Shown here piece by piece: positions 5,949 to 7,493 of a stretch of 7,493 nt of DNA. The DNA is from Anaerolineae bacterium (GTDB lineage: Bacteria; Chloroflexota; Anaerolineae; B4-G1; SLSP01): positions 1 to 7,493 of the forward strand of contig JAFGSL010000222.1 of NCBI GenBank assembly GCA_016934645.1. Direction: 5' to 3'. A program made the translations under genes and the position numbers. Every line of letters starts with the position of its first letter. The first letter of the stretch is position 1. The notes below the pieces were generated by a model. That model did not search any database and was not told where the DNA came from. It worked only from the letters and a program-made list of their open reading frames with translations.

Positions 5949-6006
5949 GATGAATTACGAATAGCGAATTACGAATGGCGTTCTACGATTCCCCATTCTC
6001 CATTCT
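5949..6006 (-). repeat. Heptamer leader array of the ttcA-like gene
   Basis: Four 7-nt units of the form TACGAAT/AGCGAAT on the plus strand (5949-5976), two bases, then four more units of the form CCATTCT (5979-6006). Together they fill 58 of the 67 bases between rfbB and ttcA. Read on the minus strand the words are ATTCGTA-like and AGAATGG-like. The array runs up to 3 nt before the ATG and takes the place of a Shine-Dalgarno. Confidence 0.8.
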
Positions 6007-6012
6007 GGTTTC

Positions 6013-7038
6013 TCAATTCTGCAATCGCTTGCCGTACTGCTCCGCGTAATATGACTTGTACAACTCGCCGCTCTTGATGGGCCGCCACCACCACTCGTTC
6101 TCCGCGTACCAGCGCACTGTCTTTTCGATGGCCTCCGCGCAGGCGTGCGCCGGCTCCCATCCCAAACCCGCCAGCTTGCTGACATCGAGCGCATAGCGGC
6201 GATCGTGCCCGGCGCGGTCTTCGACGTGTTTGATGAGGCTTTCGGGCTTGCCCAGGGTCGCCAGCACGATTTTGGTCATCTCCAGATTCGTCATCTCCGC
6301 GCCGGTGCCGACGTTGTAGATCTCACCAAGTTCGCCTTTGTGCAGCACCAGATCGATCCCTTCGCAGTGATCGATGACGTATTGATAATCGCGCATCTGC
6401 TTACCGTCGCCGTAGACGGGGAGCGGCTGGTCGTCGATGGCGTTGGTGGCGAAGAGCGGCACAACCTTCTCCGGGTATTGGTACGGGCCGACGTTGTTCG
6501 CGCCACGGGTGATGGTGACCGGCAGTCCCCACGATTCATAATAGGCTAACACCATCAGATCACCGCCGGTTTTGCTGGCGGAGTAGGGGCTGCGCGGCTT
6601 CAGATTGTCCGTTTCTTTGGAGCGATCGACCAACACCTGCCCGTAGACTTCGTCTGTGCTGACCTGGTGATAGCGCTCCAGCCCCAACTTCTTTGCGGCT
6701 TCCAATAGCACGAAAGTGCCGAAGACGTCCGTTTGGATGAAGGAACCTGGCTCCATTAGCGAGCGGTCTACGTGCGTCTCGGCGGCAAAGTTGACGACGG
6801 TATCGACCTTGTACTCCGTGAGTGCTGCCTCGACCGCCGCGGTGTCGCAAATATCGCCTTTTACGAAGGCATAGCGGTCCGCGTACTTTTCCGCCACGTC
6901 CTGCAAGTTCTCAAGACGTCCGGCATAGGTGAGTTTGTCGTAGGAAACGATGAAATAATTGGGGTACTTCTCCAACATATAGCGCGCAAAATTGGAACCG
7001 ATGAACCCAGCTCCACCCGTGACCAATAACCGTTGCAT
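6013..7038 (-). CDS. rfbB: dTDP-glucose 4,6-dehydratase
   Basis: A 341-residue NAD-dependent short-chain dehydrogenase of the extended type that converts dTDP-glucose to dTDP-4-keto-6-deoxyglucose, the second step of dTDP-L-rhamnose and related deoxysugar synthesis. Visible: the NAD loop TGGAGFIGS at 7-15, Asp34 in SYDKLTYAG, FAAETHVDRS at 84-93, the T128-D129-E130 catalytic triplet, Y152-x-x-x-K156, and RAGHDRRYALD at 275-285. Length is normal for RmlB. ATG at 7038 is chosen for GGAGG 7 nt upstream; a frame running back to 7128 from a TTG only translates the leader repeats. No other dTDP-rhamnose gene (rmlA, rmlC, rmlD) is visible in the window. First gene of the minus-strand run. Confidence 0.95.
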   Translation of the reverse strand: MQRLLVTGGAGFIGSNFARYMLEKYPNYFIVSYDKLTYAGRLENLQDVAEKYADRYAFVKGDICDTAAVEAALTEYKVDTVVNFAAETHVDRSLMEPGSFIQTDVFGTFVLLEAAKKLGLERYHQVSTDEVYGQVLVDRSKETDNLKPRSPYSASKTGGDLMVLAYYESWGLPVTITRGANNVGPYQYPEKVVPLFATNAIDDQPLPVYGDGKQMRDYQYVIDHCEGIDLVLHKGELGEIYNVGTGAEMTNLEMTKIVLATLGKPESLIKHVEDRAGHDRRYALDVSKLAGLGWEPAHACAEAIEKTVRWYAENEWWWRPIKSGELYKSYYAEQYGKRLQN

Positions 7039-7045
7039 AGTGTTT

Positions 7046-7050
7046 CCTCC
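7046..7050 (-). promoter_or_regulatory. Shine-Dalgarno that sets the rfbB start
   Basis: GGAGG on the minus strand lies 7 nt before ATG at 7038 and directly follows the last 15-nt repeat unit plus five bases. Confidence 0.85.
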
Positions 7051-7055
7051 GTTTA

Positions 7056-7115
7056 GAATTAGCGAATTAAGAATGAGCGAATCAAGAATGAGCGAAACAA
7101 GAATCAGCGAATGTT
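7056..7115 (-). repeat. Four 15-nt tandem repeats in the rfbB leader
   Basis: On the plus strand the units are 7056-7070, 7071-7085, 7086-7100 and 7101-7115, each close to GAATGAGCGAATCAA. Each unit splits into 8+7 nt sub-words that resemble each other, the same alternation seen in the GACT arrays at 1154-1180 and 1386-1412. Confidence 0.9.
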
Positions 7116-7117
7116 TT

Positions 7118-7152
7118 CTAACCCACAACCCTCAACTCAAAACCCATAACCC
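7118..7152 (-). repeat. Five heptamers in the rfbB leader
   Basis: On the plus strand 7118-7124, 7125-7131, 7132-7138, 7139-7145 and 7146-7152 are 7-nt units of the form NNAACCC (the middle one ends CTC). The array starts about 3 nt after the predicted rfbB transcription start and is followed, after two bases, by the 15-nt repeats. Confidence 0.8.
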
Positions 7153-7161
7153 ATTTCTTAA

Positions 7162-7167
7162 ATTCTA
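7162..7167 (-). promoter_or_regulatory. Extended -10 promoter of rfbB
   Basis: TAGAAT on the minus strand is preceded directly by TGG, which fits an extended -10 element (TGN before the hexamer). No good -35 is seen. The expected start is near 7155, giving a 5' UTR of about 115 nt that is almost entirely repeat. Confidence 0.5.
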
Positions 7168-7174
7168 CCACACA

Positions 7175-7203
7175 TTGACGAAAGACCTATGTTGCTGTAG
7201 AAT
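7175..7203 (+). promoter_or_regulatory. Promoter of the XPB-like helicase gene
   Basis: TTGACG at 7175-7180 and TAGAAT at 7198-7203 are separated by 17 nt, each one base off the sigma-70 consensus. The ATG is only 9 nt past the -10 box, so transcription should start within about 0-5 nt of the ATG. Confidence 0.7.
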
Positions 7204-7212
7204 AGCTAATTC

Positions 7213-7493
7213 ATGGAATATCGAGCTGATGCGCCCTTAATCGTTCAAGGCGATCGAACCGTGCTCCTCGAAGTCAATAACCCGCACTACGAGGATGCCA
7301 GGGATCACCTCGCGCGCTTCGCCGAGCTTGAAAAAAGCCCGGAATACATCCATACCTACCGTATCTCTTCACTTTCGCTGTGGAACGCGGCCTCGGCGGG
7401 GATGACCGCTGACGAAATCCTTGAGGGCTTGCACCAGTACGCCAAGTACCCTCTACCCGACAACGTTATCGTCGAAATCAAGGAAGCGATTGG
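7213..7493 (+). CDS. XPB/Ssl2-like DNA helicase, N-terminal part (cut by window edge)
   Basis: The first 93 codons of a gene that continues beyond the window. PLIVQGDRTVLLEV at 8-21, FAELEKSPEYIHTYRISSLSLWNA in the stretch 36-59 and the ILEGL...YAKYPLP segment at 69-82 match, as I recall the family, the N-terminal helicase-associated domain of bacterial XPB-type DNA repair helicases. The ATPase motifs would lie beyond the edge and cannot be seen. A TAA in frame at 7207-7209 means the ATG at 7213 is the first possible start. No Shine-Dalgarno precedes it, in keeping with a leaderless transcript. It is divergent from rfbB, with 174 nt between start codons. Confidence 0.85.
   Translation, partial: MEYRADAPLIVQGDRTVLLEVNNPHYEDARDHLARFAELEKSPEYIHTYRISSLSLWNAASAGMTADEILEGLHQYAKYPLPDNVIVEIKEAI

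Noticed and set aside
7039..7128. 30-residue N-terminal extension of rfbB
   Set aside because: It begins at a TTG with no Shine-Dalgarno and only translates the 15-nt repeats. The NAD-binding fold normally starts at once after the ATG at 7038.
7056..7152. CRISPR array
   Set aside because: The repeats are 7 and 15 nt long and contiguous, with no spacers of regular length.

Overview
The window holds nine genes on a high-GC bacterial chromosome: eight complete and one cut by the right edge. No phage, transposase, CRISPR, rRNA or tRNA sequence was recognised. Lineage is an inference. A bacterial XPB-type helicase, a short TtcA-like thiolase, an Eis-like acetyltransferase and intergenic spaces full of short-period repeats would suit Chloroflexota, but nothing here proves it.

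Layout. Bases 1-124 carry two perfect tetraloop hairpins. A membrane fatty acid desaturase (125-1132, minus) is divergent from a four-gene plus-strand run: a ferric-reductase-like haem membrane protein (1433-2062), a RimJ/RimL-type GNAT (2059-2622), an Eis-like GNAT (2619-3707) and an M28 peptidase lipoprotein (3746-4852). The first three are joined by ATGA stop/start overlaps and the fourth follows after 38 nt, so they are probably one operon. It converges, with 14 nt between stop codons, on a minus-strand run read rfbB (7038-6013), ttcA-like (5945-5220) and a KptA winged-helix-only protein (5121-4867). At the right edge an XPB-like helicase gene starts on the plus strand (7213), divergent from rfbB.

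The most unusual content is in the gaps. Five genes (desaturase, haem protein, rfbB, ttcA, KptA-like) each have a short-period repeat array directly upstream. The arrays use heptamers, alternating 8+7 nt units or decamers, and they differ in sequence from gene to gene. Where a promoter can be proposed (three genes), the array begins near the predicted transcription start and ends just before the Shine-Dalgarno, so it would fill the 5' UTR. The arrays of the divergent desaturase and haem-protein genes are clearly related: the same GACT words at the same 8-7-8 spacing and at nearly the same distance from the Shine-Dalgarno. The XPB-like gene is the opposite case: a near-consensus promoter lies so close to its ATG that the mRNA should be leaderless.

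Functionally the window is mixed: membrane lipid desaturation and a membrane redox protein on the left, acetyl transfer and secreted peptide cleavage in the middle, sugar-nucleotide synthesis and tRNA/RNA-related proteins on the right. I see no single pathway that joins them all.
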